Origin: Paenibacillus sp. HGH0039
GTDB taxonomy: Bacteria > Bacillota > Bacilli > Paenibacillales > NBRC-103111
NCBI RefSeq assembly: GCF_000411255.1
Contig: NZ_KE150412.1
Span: forward strand, 1,223,817 to 1,287,816
Direction: 5' to 3'
Length of the DNA stretch: 64,000 bases
Within the stretch, counting starts at the first letter, position 1. The number at the start of each line of letters is the position of its first letter. The translations under genes and the position numbers were made by a program. Of this stretch, positions 1 through 8,769 are shown one piece after another. The notes below the pieces were generated by a model that did not search any database, was not told the origin of the DNA, and saw only the letters and a list, made by a program, of their open reading frames with translations.

Positions 1-418
1 TCAGACCCTCCTGGGTCATCAGCTGCTCGAGCTGTCTGTACACCATTTCGATCCCTTTGGTGAGAGCTTCGAAATCCTGCGTCTCGCGGCTGGAAACCAG
101 CGCACGGTCGAAATTGTCGATGACCGGCAGCATTTGTTCGATCAGCTTAAGAGAAGCGTATTTCGCAAACTCTTCTTTCTCCTGGCGTGTGCGGCGGCGG
201 AAATTGTCGAAATCGGCCTGAGCGCGCAGCAAACGCTGCTGGCTCTCCTCGGCCGCTTTACGAAGCTCATCCAGCTCCGCGTTCCGGCCGGAGGCCGCGC
301 CTTCCGCATCAGGAGCCGTTGCTTCGGCAGCTTCTGCGTGTTCCGCGTCATATGTAGCTTCTTCTGCTTCCGCGGCGTTCGTATCCGGGTTGATGTTCTT
401 TGTTTCTTCGGTACTCAC
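1..418 (-). CDS. grpE: GrpE nucleotide exchange factor (3' part outside the window)
   Basis: GrpE releases ADP from DnaK in the cytoplasmic DnaK-DnaJ chaperone cycle. The 139 visible codons give an acidic, Ala/Glu-rich N-terminus (about residues 1-45), then a long helix suited to GrpE dimerisation, with RAQADFDNFRRRTRQEK and MLPVIDNFDRAL as the recognisable family stretches. The start is a GTG at 418 with AAGGAGGTGA upstream. It lies 117 bp downstream of hrcA on the same strand, the standard hrcA-grpE-dnaK-dnaJ heat-shock order, so dnaK is expected just beyond base 1. It is presumably controlled with hrcA from the CIRCE site. About a quarter to a third of the protein is missing. Confidence 0.95.
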   Translation of the reverse strand, partial: MSTEETKNINPDTNAAEAEEATYDAEHAEAAEATAPDAEGAASGRNAELDELRKAAEESQQRLLRAQADFDNFRRRTRQEKEEFAKYASLKLIEQMLPVIDNFDRALVSSRETQDFEALTKGIEMVYRQLEQLMTQEGL

Positions 419-535
419 TTGTCGTGTTCACCTCCTTGAAAGAGTGGACGGGCCCGCGTCTGCCGGCCACGTTTAAGTTTGCCCCAGCTAATCCCGCTTA
501 AACTTCGTGTAGAATCTCATTGTAAGCCTGTCACT

Positions 536-1561
536 TTATTTGTACCACCTTGACAGAAGAACTTCCATATTGGCGGACAAGTGCTCGAGAAGCCGGATCA
601 CTTTGGCATATTCCATCCGTGTAGGTCCGAGTATCCCGATCGTTCCAAGCGGCTGATCGTCATACGAATAGGTCGCCGTAATCAGGCTGCAATCGTTCAT
701 AGCGGCCAGACTGTTCTCCGAACCGATCTTGATTTGAAGTCCTGTAGGCGATGAAGTCACCAATTTGAATAAAACCGGAGTTTGCTCCAGCAGATCCAAA
801 ATATTTTTAACTTTATCCACATCTTTAAATTCCGGCTGTGTCAGCATATTGGTCGTGCCGCCCAGGAAAATGCGGTCTTTCTCGTCATTCTCAAGCACGC
901 TTTCGACCATGTTCAGAAGCTCGTGGTAGCCCACGGCGTACTTATTCAGCTCGCCGGCCACTTCCGTATAGAGCTTCGACTTAAACTGCAGCAGCGGCAC
1001 TCCTTGAAGGCGTGCGTTCAACAAATTGACGACCTTCTCGATTTCGTTCATCGGCAATCCCGGGGGGATCGCGACGGTTTTGTTCTCGACATGCCCCGTA
1101 TTCGTCACGATAATCGCAACGGCGGTCTTGTCGTTAAGCGGAATAATCTGCAGATGTTTCAGCGTATTGGTAAAAACCTCGGGGCCGAGCACGATCGATG
1201 TGTAATTGGTCAAACCCGACAGCATATTCGCCGTGTGCTGGATGACCTCTTCCATCTCCTGGACCTTCTCCGCGAAGAACAGCTTGACTGTCTCCAGCTC
1301 GTGAGCGTCCAGCGTACCGTGTCGCACCAGGTGGTCTACATAATAACGGTACCCTTTATGAGAAGGAATACGGCCTGCTGACGTATGCGGCTGCTCCAGA
1401 AAGCCCAATTCTTCGAGATCCGACATTTCGTTGCGGATCGTGGCCGGACTGAAACCGACATCGCCCCGTTTGGAAATGCTTCTGGAACCGATCGGCTCCG
1501 CGGAACGAATATAATCATCTACAATGGCATTCAAAATCATCCGCTGACGCTCCGTCAACAT
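536..1561 (-). CDS. hrcA: Heat-inducible transcription repressor HrcA
   Basis: HrcA represses the dnaK and groE operons by binding CIRCE operators; its folding depends on GroEL. The protein is 341 residues, the usual length. It has an N-terminal winged helix (TERQRMILNAIVDDYIRSAE, then SPATIRNEMSDLEELGFL and HTSAGRIPS) followed by the GAF-like and dimerisation regions. I chose ATG 1561 because AAAGGAGGAG lies at good spacing. An in-frame GTG at 1633 would start inside the CIRCE operator and is rejected. It is the first gene of the hrcA-grpE operon and is autoregulated through the perfect CIRCE just upstream. Confidence 0.97.
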   Translation of the reverse strand: MLTERQRMILNAIVDDYIRSAEPIGSRSISKRGDVGFSPATIRNEMSDLEELGFLEQPHTSAGRIPSHKGYRYYVDHLVRHGTLDAHELETVKLFFAEKVQEMEEVIQHTANMLSGLTNYTSIVLGPEVFTNTLKHLQIIPLNDKTAVAIIVTNTGHVENKTVAIPPGLPMNEIEKVVNLLNARLQGVPLLQFKSKLYTEVAGELNKYAVGYHELLNMVESVLENDEKDRIFLGGTTNMLTQPEFKDVDKVKNILDLLEQTPVLFKLVTSSPTGLQIKIGSENSLAAMNDCSLITATYSYDDQPLGTIGILGPTRMEYAKVIRLLEHLSANMEVLLSRWYK

Positions 1562-1626
1562 AGTAACTCCTCCTTTACATATGGGTAAACCGCCGCATAA
1601 TGCGCCGATCGTGCCAATCCGCTTCG

Positions 1627-1653
1627 TTAGCACTCAACCTTAACGAGTGCTAA
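1627..1653. promoter_or_regulatory. CIRCE operator (HrcA binding site)
   Basis: A perfect inverted repeat, TTAGCACTC - 9 bp - GAGTGCTAA, identical to the CIRCE consensus. It lies 66 bp upstream of the hrcA start and just downstream of a sigma-A-like promoter, so bound HrcA would block its own operon. Confidence 0.97.
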
Positions 1654-1664
1654 TTCCTAATACA

Positions 1665-1694
1665 AAAATAACAGACCTTTCGGCCTGTTGTCAA
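1665..1694 (-). promoter_or_regulatory. Probable sigma-A promoter of hrcA-grpE
   Basis: On the minus strand TTGACA (1694-1689) is separated by 18 bp from TATTTT (1670-1665). The predicted transcription start falls at or just before the CIRCE operator, as in other Firmicutes. The -10 is imperfect. Confidence 0.6.
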
Positions 1695-1696
1695 GT

Positions 1697-2158
1697 TCAA
1701 TCCAACTCCCGGAGTACCGCAATCTCGTCGCAGCAGTACTGTTTTTTACAGTGGATGCAATCGGTCCACACTTTTTCCGGAAAGATATGTTTCGGCACGA
1801 TTCTGAAGCCGTTTTTCTGAAAAAATTTCACTTCGTAAGTGAGGGCCATTACTTTCGTAACGGTCAGGCGCTGCGCCTCCTCCAGCAAGGAATCCACTAG
1901 TTTGGTACCGACGCCCTGACCCTTATAATCCTCGGAAACGCCCAGCGAGCGAATCTCCACCAGATTCTCACCGAGCCTCGTCAGCGACCCGCAGCCGATC
2001 AGCGCACCTTCGTCTTCCGCGACTACAAAAGTATCCAAATGCTGCCGGACCATCTCGCGGTCTCGGGGGAGCATAATCCCCTGACGTGCATATCCTTGTA
2101 TAATATGTACGAGTTCTTCTATATCGTCTTCCGTTGCTCTGCGGCAAGCCACTGTCAT
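1697..2158 (-). CDS. GNAT acetyltransferase, probable class III N-acetylglutamate synthase (ArgA-like)
   Basis: A 153-residue single-domain GNAT protein. The acetyl-CoA pyrophosphate loop is visible in VSEDYKGQGVGTKLVDSLL, and the C-terminal KHIFPEKVWTDCIHCKKQYC block is typical of the short stand-alone ArgA-like family, in which some members acetylate glutamate for arginine synthesis. The C-terminal cysteines (CIHC, YCC) stand out. The start is uncertain: ATG 2158 has a weak GGTGGG nearby, while ATG 2173 would add five residues. It sits alone between hemW and hrcA. An ARG-box-like sequence overlaps its probable promoter about 100 bp upstream, which supports an arginine role. The substrate is inferred, not proven. 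Confidence 0.75.
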   Translation of the reverse strand: MTVACRRATEDDIEELVHIIQGYARQGIMLPRDREMVRQHLDTFVVAEDEGALIGCGSLTRLGENLVEIRSLGVSEDYKGQGVGTKLVDSLLEEAQRLTVTKVMALTYEVKFFQKNGFRIVPKHIFPEKVWTDCIHCKKQYCCDEIAVLRELD

Positions 2159-2211
2159 CTCGCATCCCACCATTCGCCTGCTGAAAATATATGAAAAAAT
2201 AGGAACAAATC

Positions 2212-2298
2212 AAAAAAAACCACTTGTACAATTGCTATGCGGAAATAGTATATTGAATAAATATACATCAGCATGCATAATCGCACAAGTGGCTTTTT
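2212..2298. repeat. Long-loop inverted repeat around the ARG-box-like site
   Basis: Arms CCACTTGT (2220-2227) and ACAAGTGG (2285-2292) are flanked outside by A8 and a T5 run. A second inverted repeat, GTATATT/AATATAC (2248-2254 and 2260-2266), lies inside. The A/T flanks look like a bidirectional terminator, but the loop of about 57 bases is long for one. It lies between the hemW stop and the acetyltransferase gene. Confidence 0.5.
2247..2269 (-). promoter_or_regulatory. ARG-box-like operator overlapping a -10 element
   Basis: The 14-mer TGAATAAATATACA (2254-2267, plus strand) fits the ArgR/AhrC half-operator pattern TGNATNNNNATNCA. The minus strand carries TATACT at 2252-2247 directly beside it, a plausible -10 for the downstream acetyltransferase; the -35 is poor. 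The site lies inside a long-loop inverted repeat. Assignment rests on sequence pattern and gene context only. Confidence 0.55.
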
Positions 2299-2370
2299 GT
2301 AAAATTTTGAATGGATTTTGAAGCGTAAATGACGAGCGTTCTCCAGCCTGGGCCACGCCCTTCCCTGCCG

Positions 2371-3522
2371 TTATTCGAGGAACGAAGCAAACACGTCGTT
2401 GCCGAACAAGATTCCTTGTTCCGACAAACGGATCTTGTTTCCGGCACGCTCCAGAAGTCCGCGTTTGATCAGACTGTCCAGAATCCCGCCGAATTTCTCC
2501 TCCACCGGAACACCGAATTGAGCGGTAAAATCGTCTCCGCTAATTCCTTCCAAGAGACGCAGGCCGACCATCATGAAGTCCTCCATCGCCTCCTGCTCCG
2601 TCACAGGGAATCTTTCCAGATGCGGGAGGCCTTCTTTCGTCCGGTCAATATAAGGCTGGACGCCTTTGACATTCACATGACGGTGTCCTTCGGCGTAGCC
2701 GTGAGCTCCCGCGCCAAGGCCGTAATAAGGCTGATTGCGCCAGTACGTCGTGTTGTGCCGGCTTTCGTAACCGGGGCGCGCGAAATTGCTGATTTCATAC
2801 TGCCCGTAGCCCGCTTCTTTCAACCGGCGCATAATGAGCAGATACATGTCCAGCTCGTCGTCCTCGCTCGGGAGCGGAAGCTGGTTTTTGTGGTACATCG
2901 TGTGGAACAAGGTGTTCTCTTCCACCTTCAAGCTGTAGATCGAATAATGCTTGAGATCAAGGGCCAGTGCCGCGTTCAGTGTCTTCTCCATCATTTCCGG
3001 CGTCTGGTTAGGCAGCCCGAACATCAAGTCGATCGACATGTTGTCGAAGCCCGCTTTCGCCGTATTTTCCAGGCTTCGGTAAACATCGTCCGTGTTATGA
3101 ATGCGGCCGATCGTCTCCAGCAGGCCGTTGTCGAACGACTGGACGCCGAACGAAATGCGGTTGACGCCGCCTTCTTTCATCGCTGTCAGCTTTTCAAGGT
3201 CCGTCGTCCCGGGGTTCGCCTCCATGGAAAATTCCAGATTCTCATGCTGAGCCGGGAAATACGTTCTCACCAGCTTCAGAAAATGCGTCATCTGATCCGG
3301 CAGCAGAACCGTTGGCGTGCCTCCTCCCACGAAGATCGTCGCGATCTTTCCGGGCGGCTGCGCCTGCACCGTGCGCTCCATCTCACGCTCAAGGGCATCC
3401 AGATAGTCCATGACGGGCTGCCCTTTAAGGACATAAGAATTGAAATCGCAGTAAAAGCATTTGTTCGTGCAGAAAGGGATATGGATATAAACCGCCTCGG
3501 GGGCGGTATAACGTGTGTTCAT
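2371..3522 (-). CDS. hemW: Heme chaperone HemW (radical SAM, formerly annotated HemN-like)
   Basis: HemW is a radical SAM protein thought to deliver heme to target proteins. The 383 residues begin with the cluster motif CTNKCFYCDF (Cys18, Cys22, Cys25) followed by Phe27. True HemN coproporphyrinogen dehydrogenase has a fourth cysteine there, so the CxxxCxxCxF form marks HemW. FVGGGTPTVL is the SAM-binding glycine motif. HNTTYWRNQPYYGLGAGAHG carries the HemW-type HNxxYW heme motif. ATG 3522 follows AAAGGAAC. It lies downstream of lepA, as in Bacillus, but a terminator separates the two. Confidence 0.93.
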   Translation of the reverse strand: MNTRYTAPEAVYIHIPFCTNKCFYCDFNSYVLKGQPVMDYLDALEREMERTVQAQPPGKIATIFVGGGTPTVLLPDQMTHFLKLVRTYFPAQHENLEFSMEANPGTTDLEKLTAMKEGGVNRISFGVQSFDNGLLETIGRIHNTDDVYRSLENTAKAGFDNMSIDLMFGLPNQTPEMMEKTLNAALALDLKHYSIYSLKVEENTLFHTMYHKNQLPLPSEDDELDMYLLIMRRLKEAGYGQYEISNFARPGYESRHNTTYWRNQPYYGLGAGAHGYAEGHRHVNVKGVQPYIDRTKEGLPHLERFPVTEQEAMEDFMMVGLRLLEGISGDDFTAQFGVPVEEKFGGILDSLIKRGLLERAGNKIRLSEQGILFGNDVFASFLE

Positions 3523-3604
3523 TGCGGGTAGTTCCTTTCCAGAAAGGGTCGGGCCTCACGGCCGTTCCTTCATTGTACTATGAAAAGCGGAAAAGATCGA
3601 AGGC

Positions 3605-3634
3605 AATAAAAATAGGAGCACGCGGCTCCTATTT
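3605..3634 (-). terminator. Rho-independent terminator of lepA
   Basis: On the minus strand AAATAGGAGC, a 5-base loop and GCTCCTATTT form a 10-bp stem running into TTTTATT, about 20 bp after the lepA stop. Confidence 0.85.
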
Positions 3635-3652
3635 CTCGGTCCTACACTCAAC

Positions 3653-5470
3653 TTAGTTGTCGTCGATACGAAGTACCGCCATGAACGCTTCCTGCGGCAC
3701 TTCCACGCTGCCGACCTGCTTCATCCGCTTCTTGCCTTCCTTCTGCTTCTCCAGCAGTTTCCTTTTCCGCGAGATGTCGCCGCCGTAACATTTAGCCAGA
3801 ACGTTCTTCCGCATCGCCTTGACGGTTTCGCGCGAAATGATTTTCTGTCCGATTGCGGCCTGGATCGGCACTTCGAACATTTGCCGCGGGATAAGCTCTT
3901 TGAGCTTTTCGCAAATAATGCGGCCCCGGTTGTAGGCACCGTCCCGGTGAACGATGAAAGACAAGGCATCCACCTGCTCGCCGTTCAGCATAATATCCAT
4001 TTTGACCAGGTTGGATTTCTTGTACCCGGAAATTTCATAATCGAACGAGGCGTAACCCTTCGTCCGGGATTTCAGAAGATCGAAGAAGTCATACACGATT
4101 TCCGCAAGCGGAATGTCGTAAGACAGCGTTACCCGGTTCGTGTCCAGGTACTCCATGTTGATGAACTCGCCGCGTTTGCCCTGGCACAGTTCCATGATCG
4201 CGCCGACAAAGTCGTTCGGCACGATGACCGACGCCTTCACGTAAGGCTCCTCAACGTATTCGATCCGCTGGGGATCCGGATAATTCGACGGATTGTCGAT
4301 CTCCATGATCTCGCCGTTCGTCATCGTGATGCGGTAAATAACGCTTGGCGCCGTCGTAATAAGCGGAATGTTGAATTCGCGCTCGATGCGTTCCTGGATG
4401 ATCTCCATATGGAGAAGGCCCAGGAATCCGCAGCGGAAACCGAAGCCGAGCGCGGAGGACGTCTCCGGCTCGTAAGTGAGCGACGCGTCGTTAAGCTCCA
4501 GCTTCTCGAGCGCTTCGCGCAGATCGTTGTAATCCGATGTTTCGATCGGGTACAGCCCGCAGAATACCATCGGATTGATTTTGCGGTAGCCGGGCAGCGG
4601 TTCCGCCGCCGGTTTGACGGCGTTCGTGACCGTATCCCCGACGCGCGTGTCGCCGACGTTCTTGATCCCGGCTACGACAAAGCCGACATCGCCGACGTTC
4701 AGCTCGTCTACGATGGACATGCGCGGCTTGAAGGCGCCGACTTCGATCACGTCGAAGACTTTGCCCGTCGCCATGAACTTGATTTTCGTGCCGGCCTTGA
4801 TAGCGCCGTCCACGACACGCACGTACACGATAACGCCTTTGTACGGGTCGTAGTGCGAATCGAAGATGAGCGCTTTCAGCGGCTCGTCCGGATCGCCCTG
4901 CGGGGCGGGTACCTTCTGGCACACCTGCTCCAAAATTTCCTTGATGCCGATACCGGCTTTGGCGGAAGCCAGAACCGCTTCACTCGCATCCAGTCCGATC
5001 ACGTCTTCGACTTCCTGCTTGACGCGTTCCGGATCGGCACTCGGCAGATCGATCTTGTTGATGACCGGGAGAATCTCCAGATTGTTGTCCAGGGCCAGGT
5101 ATACGTTAGCCAGCGTCTGGGCTTCAATCCCCTGAGCCGCATCCACAACGAGCAGCGCGCCTTCGCAGGCGGCCATACTCCTCGAAACTTCATACGTAAA
5201 GTCGACGTGTCCCGGAGTGTCGATCAGGTTCAGGATATATTCCTGACCGTCGTCGGCCTTGTAGTTCAGGCGTACCGCCTGAAGCTTGATGGTGATACCG
5301 CGTTCCCGCTCAAGGTCCATCTGATCGAGAACCTGTTCCTGCATTTCACGGGACGAAAGAGCCCCTGTGAATTCAAGGATGCGGTCCGCGAGCGTAGATT
5401 TACCGTGATCAATATGTGCGATAATCGAAAAGTTTCGAATTTGCTTTTGTCTTTGCCGAATGTCAGTCAT
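3653..5470 (-). CDS. lepA: Elongation factor 4 (LepA), ribosomal GTPase
   Basis: LepA (EF4) is a translational GTPase that acts on ribosomes under stress and in initiation or ribosome biogenesis. The 605 residues show G1 AHIDHGKST, the switch region [14 protein letters not shown]3 DTPGHVDF and G4 [11 protein letters not shown]-like domains and the LepA-specific C-terminal domain ([33 protein letters not shown]) follow. I chose ATG 5470 ([19 protein letters not shown]) after GGGGGTTAGG; a GTG at 5485 would add five unusual residues. It has its own extended -10 promoter and a terminator, so it can be a single-gene unit. Confidence 0.97.
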   Translation of the reverse strand: MTDIRQRQKQIRNFSIIAHIDHGKSTLADRILEFTGALSSREMQEQVLDQMDLERERGITIKLQAVRLNYKADDGQEYILNLIDTPGHVDFTYEVSRSMAACEGALLVVDAAQGIEAQTLANVYLALDNNLEILPVINKIDLPSADPERVKQEVEDVIGLDASEAVLASAKAGIGIKEILEQVCQKVPAPQGDPDEPLKALIFDSHYDPYKGVIVYVRVVDGAIKAGTKIKFMATGKVFDVIEVGAFKPRMSIVDELNVGDVGFVVAGIKNVGDTRVGDTVTNAVKPAAEPLPGYRKINPMVFCGLYPIETSDYNDLREALEKLELNDASLTYEPETSSALGFGFRCGFLGLLHMEIIQERIEREFNIPLITTAPSVIYRITMTNGEIMEIDNPSNYPDPQRIEYVEEPYVKASVIVPNDFVGAIMELCQGKRGEFINMEYLDTNRVTLSYDIPLAEIVYDFFDLLKSRTKGYASFDYEISGYKKSNLVKMDIMLNGEQVDALSFIVHRDGAYNRGRIICEKLKELIPRQMFEVPIQAAIGQKIISRETVKAMRKNVLAKCYGGDISRKRKLLEKQKEGKKRMKQVGSVEVPQEAFMAVLRIDDN

Positions 5471-5505
5471 GCCTAACCCCCACACAGTTACATACAGTAC
5501 CTTTT

Positions 5506-5534
5506 ATTATATCAGTCCGGCGGGGCCGCGGCAA
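5506..5534 (-). promoter_or_regulatory. Promoter of lepA
   Basis: On the minus strand TTGCCG (5534-5529), 17 bp, then TATAAT (5511-5506) with an upstream TG (extended -10). It lies about 35 bp before the lepA start. Confidence 0.65.
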
Positions 5535-5561
5535 TGCTAAACCGTTATGGGGCGTTTTGCC

Positions 5562-6074
5562 TTATTTGACGACCCATTCGAACATCGAAACCACGCCGTC
5601 CATCCCGCTTTGAGCGGTGATTTGCAGCAAATCTCCCAGCTTGTTGCCCAGGTGGTTCATCGATCCGGCCTCAAGCGGATCTCCCGTCCCGAGCGGACGG
5701 GGCGTCGGTTTCGGCGGGGCCGGGGTCTCCGCAGGCCGGTTCGCGCTTTCCGCCGTCCGGGCGGAACCGGCGTTACCGGCCGCCGCATCCGGGCCTGCCG
5801 CCGGGCTTGGCGCGGCAGCCCCCGGTCCCGGCGCCTGGCTTGGAACGCCAGGCTGCTGCCCGCCGCTCCGGCCGCCTCCGGTCCGGATGAACGTCTCCTC
5901 CGGCAGGGAGCCGGGCGCGGCGGGACTGCTCCCGCTTGTTCGCGCCGCTCCCCCGGAGCCGCCTCCCGGGCCCTCGATGCGGTTCATGCCCCGCGAGGCC
6001 AGGTCCACCCCGAACATGGTGCAGAAGCAAAGAATAATTCCGTATACGAACAGCTTCCAGTACCAGCGCGGCAT
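5562..6074 (-). CDS. yqxA: YqxA-like (DUF3679) membrane-anchored protein next to spoIIP
   Basis: A 170-residue protein with one N-terminal membrane segment (about residues 7-23, LFVYGIILCFCTMFGV). The DUF3679 signature GVDLASRGMNRIEG follows directly. The rest is a Gly/Pro/Ala/Ser-rich linker (about residues 35-125) and a C-terminal helix (NHLGNKLGDLLQITAQSGM). Position identifies it: YqxA lies between spoIIP and lepA in B. subtilis too, and is shorter there, so the low-complexity insert is the difference here. GGAGGGATCATC precedes ATG 6074. Function unknown; the spoIIP neighbour suggests sporulation expression. Confidence 0.8.
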   Translation of the reverse strand: MPRWYWKLFVYGIILCFCTMFGVDLASRGMNRIEGPGGGSGGAARTSGSSPAAPGSLPEETFIRTGGGRSGGQQPGVPSQAPGPGAAAPSPAAGPDAAAGNAGSARTAESANRPAETPAPPKPTPRPLGTGDPLEAGSMNHLGNKLGDLLQITAQSGMDGVVSMFEWVVK

Positions 6075-6161
6075 GATGATCCCTCCGGTTCGTGATTTGA
6101 ATTTTGCTTGATTGGAACAACCCCTTGTCCGTTCCGCTTCCAGCCTTTACCGCCACGCGGC

Positions 6162-7373
6162 TCACGACTTTTTGCCTTGCGCGGGAGCCGTTACTTTTTC
6201 CGCATCCAGAATCACTTCCGACACCGCTTTTGCCAGCAGCTCCACCGTCCGGTAACACTCCTCCAGAGAGTTGTAAGGGCCGCCGACTTCAATCAGCACG
6301 CTATTCGGCGAGAAGTTCTGATTGTAGACGCCGTTTACCTCGTGGCCTGTCTTTGCGTGAATGCCTTTGGAAACGCCGGGCGCCTTCGCTTCCAACGTAT
6401 CGTGGATTTTCCCCGCGAAAGCTTCGTTTTCTTTCCACTTGGGATTGTCTCCTCCCAGAATAAAATACACCTGCGCGTAGTCTTTGCCGTTCAGCGTTAC
6501 CGTCGTGCGTTTGCGTTCCTGTGAATCGCGGTGGATATCAAAGAAAAACTTCAGGTCCGGATGTGCGTTCGCGGCGGCTTCCAGCGTCTGGAGAGAATAT
6601 TTATAAGAGTAGGCATATTTGAAATCTTTAATCATATTCGGGTATATGGCATCGGAATGAACGGCCCCTACCCCTTCTTTTTCCAACGCTTCCGCCAGTT
6701 TCTTGCCGATCATCGTCACGTTCGTTTTGGCATCGTAGGCTTTATCCGGATCGGTGACGCCTTTGAGCTCGGGGAGGAACGATTCGTTGCTGTGAGACTG
6801 ATAAATAAAAGCGATGTTCCGGCCCGGTCCTTTGGGCTTCTGATCCGCGGGTGCCTGGCTTGGCGCGGGAGACGGGGCGGAGGATGCTTCCGGGGCCGTG
6901 CCGCCGGCTGTCCCGTTCACCGCTCCTTCCGCGGGTGTGTATTCGACCGGACTGCTTGCATCGCCGTCTTTGCCCGAGCGCAGCACGGTGCTCTTGTCCG
7001 CTTTCAGGCCGGGGACCTCCTGGGCAATCAGACTTTTCGGATCGCCGGGGTTTACATCGGTTAGGAACCGGACGGCAAAGCTCATCATATTTTGCTGGGA
7101 AAAAGTGAATTTACGGGTGTCGTTCCTCAGATGAGGGACTTCCAATCCGAGCATGTCGAGAAAAAACTGATTGGAGACCGAAGCCGCCAACCCCTTCATG
7201 GATGAAACGGGAGATGTGGACAGCCTCGATTGCAGCATGCTCCCGACTCCGAGCAGGATAAACAGGCAGAGGGTAAACAAGCTGAGCGATATCGTGGTCT
7301 TTCCGATGACTCCGGCGCTCTGGAACGTTTGGCGGATTTTGCTGAGATTGAAGGTGACGGCATTCCTTTTCAT
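6162..7373 (-). CDS. spoIIP: Stage II sporulation protein P, peptidoglycan hydrolase
   Basis: SpoIIP is the amidase/endopeptidase of the SpoIID-SpoIIM-SpoIIP machine that thins septal peptidoglycan during forespore engulfment. The 403 residues have an N-terminal membrane anchor (about 26-48, TTISLSLFTLCLFILLGVG), then a low-complexity Ala/Pro/Ser linker near 150-180. The catalytic domain contains the metal-ligand-like IYQSHSNESF and FFDIHRDSQ plus GHEVNGVYNQNFSPNSVLIE. ATG 7373 follows CTAGGAGG; an upstream in-frame start at 7457 lacks a ribosome site. It lies between gpr and yqxA, the Bacillus order. Confidence 0.93.
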   Translation of the reverse strand: MKRNAVTFNLSKIRQTFQSAGVIGKTTISLSLFTLCLFILLGVGSMLQSRLSTSPVSSMKGLAASVSNQFFLDMLGLEVPHLRNDTRKFTFSQQNMMSFAVRFLTDVNPGDPKSLIAQEVPGLKADKSTVLRSGKDGDASSPVEYTPAEGAVNGTAGGTAPEASSAPSPAPSQAPADQKPKGPGRNIAFIYQSHSNESFLPELKGVTDPDKAYDAKTNVTMIGKKLAEALEKEGVGAVHSDAIYPNMIKDFKYAYSYKYSLQTLEAAANAHPDLKFFFDIHRDSQERKRTTVTLNGKDYAQVYFILGGDNPKWKENEAFAGKIHDTLEAKAPGVSKGIHAKTGHEVNGVYNQNFSPNSVLIEVGGPYNSLEECYRTVELLAKAVSEVILDAEKVTAPAQGKKS

Positions 7374-7518
7374 GGGGATTCCTCCTAGCGAATGGGCTTG
7401 AACATGTCCGGATTTAGGCGTCTCGCGCCTCGCGGCGGCGAATCTATCTACTCCCAATCTATGAACTTCGCTCTTTCACTAGAACTCTCTCTCCGAAAAA
7501 AATCCGCCGCCCCGCGCG

Positions 7519-7548
7519 CAAAAAAAAACCGGTTCCCTGAGGAACCGG
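7519..7548 (-). terminator. Terminator of gpr
   Basis: On the minus strand CCGGTTCC-TCAG-GGAACCGG is followed by nine T residues, 17 bp after the gpr stop. Confidence 0.9.
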
Positions 7549-7564
7549 CCCGGAGCTGCGCTAC

Positions 7565-8566
7565 TTAGTGCGTATAGGCGGCCACGTTCGCCGAATCTAC
7601 CGCCTCGTGCAGAGCCGCATTCAGCCCGGAAGCGATGATATTCGCGATATCTTCGATAAATTCGTCAATTTCCTTCGGGGTGACGAGAAGATCGTGCCCG
7701 AGCGGATTCAGCACCTCGCGGACAAGCGACAGCCGCTCTTGTTCCGGCAGATCGTCCAGCATGCCGAGAATCTCATGCGTGTTTGACGTCTGGGTGCGGA
7801 AATGGTGCTGCATCATGTCGATGCACGAATTTACAATCGTGGATGCGTACACGACCGTCGGCACACCGATTGCGATGACCGGCACGCCAAGTGTCTCCAG
7901 AGTCAGGCCGCGGCGTTTGTTGCCGATACCGGAACCGGGATTGATCCCGGTGTCCGCGATCTGGATCGTCGTATTCACCCTCTCCAGCGCGCGCGAAGCA
8001 AGAGCATCCACGGCGATCACGAGATCCGGTCTCGACTTCTCGACAATACCTTCGACGATTTCGCTGCTCTCAATGCCTGTCGTGCCCAGTACGCCCGGAG
8101 CAACCGCGCTGACGGGACGGTAGCCGGGGCTCACCTGGCCCGGCATCAACTCGAAATAGTGCCGAGTGACGAGGATGTTTTCAACCACGAGCGGGCCGAG
8201 CGCATCGGGAGTCACGTTCCAGTTACCGAGCCCGACGATCAGCACCTTGGAATCTTTGCCGATTCCCGCTTTCTGCAAATACTGCTCAAACACCTGGGCG
8301 AACTTTGTAGCTACACGGTCTTGGAGCTGCGTATCTTTTTTTCTCAAATCAGGCACTTCGATCGTCATATACTGACCCGGCATCTTGCCGATGGCCTGTG
8401 CCCCTTCATCGTTTAAAACCTGAATCTGGGTAATGCGCATGCCGCCGTCTTCCCATATATCCGAGACCACTCCCGGTATTTCGGGGCTTTTCCTTGCTTC
8501 GGACGCCAGTTCTCTCGCCTCGAGCGCAAGATCGGTCCGGACCGTATACGCGCTAAGATCCGCCAT
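7565..8566 (-). CDS. gpr: Germination protease Gpr (spore SASP endopeptidase)
   Basis: Gpr degrades small acid-soluble DNA-binding proteins at spore germination. It is made as a zymogen in the forespore and trimmed at its N-terminus. The 333 residues show SASP-like VRTDLALEARELASEA near the expected propeptide cleavage region (residues 8-25). They also carry the family blocks VGLGNWNVTPDALGP, VIAVDALASR and DTGINPGSGIGNKR. ATG 8566 follows CAGGAGGAGATCTTA. It is divergent from rpsT, terminated on its own, and lies upstream of spoIIP. No clear sigma-G promoter was identified. Confidence 0.95.
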   Translation of the reverse strand: MADLSAYTVRTDLALEARELASEARKSPEIPGVVSDIWEDGGMRITQIQVLNDEGAQAIGKMPGQYMTIEVPDLRKKDTQLQDRVATKFAQVFEQYLQKAGIGKDSKVLIVGLGNWNVTPDALGPLVVENILVTRHYFELMPGQVSPGYRPVSAVAPGVLGTTGIESSEIVEGIVEKSRPDLVIAVDALASRALERVNTTIQIADTGINPGSGIGNKRRGLTLETLGVPVIAIGVPTVVYASTIVNSCIDMMQHHFRTQTSNTHEILGMLDDLPEQERLSLVREVLNPLGHDLLVTPKEIDEFIEDIANIIASGLNAALHEAVDSANVAAYTH

Positions 8567-8675
8567 TAAGATCTCCTCCTGTCCATTCTGTATGACCCTA
8601 GTTTGCGGACACGGACCCTAATTTATACCGATGAACGTTCTCAGAGAGCGGGTGCGGAAAGCTCCCCGTCAGCTA

Positions 8676-8704
8676 TTGATTTTTAAAAGTCAGCGTGTTA
8701 AAAT
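8676..8704 (+). promoter_or_regulatory. Promoter of rpsT
   Basis: TTGATT (8676-8681), 17 bp, TAAAAT (8699-8704), about 65 bp upstream of the rpsT start. Confidence 0.65.
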
Positions 8705-8769
8705 ACCTAGAGTTGTCAACAATCATGGAAAACGTTCGATTGTGTACCTGAAGTAGGAGGTGAATGTCA

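Noticed and set aside
2329-3531. 400-codon open frame on the plus strand
   Set aside because: Antisense to hemW, which has full radical SAM and heme motifs.
3881-5476. 531-codon open frame on the plus strand
   Set aside because: Exactly antisense to lepA, His/Arg/Asp-rich, no ribosome site; a codon-bias shadow.
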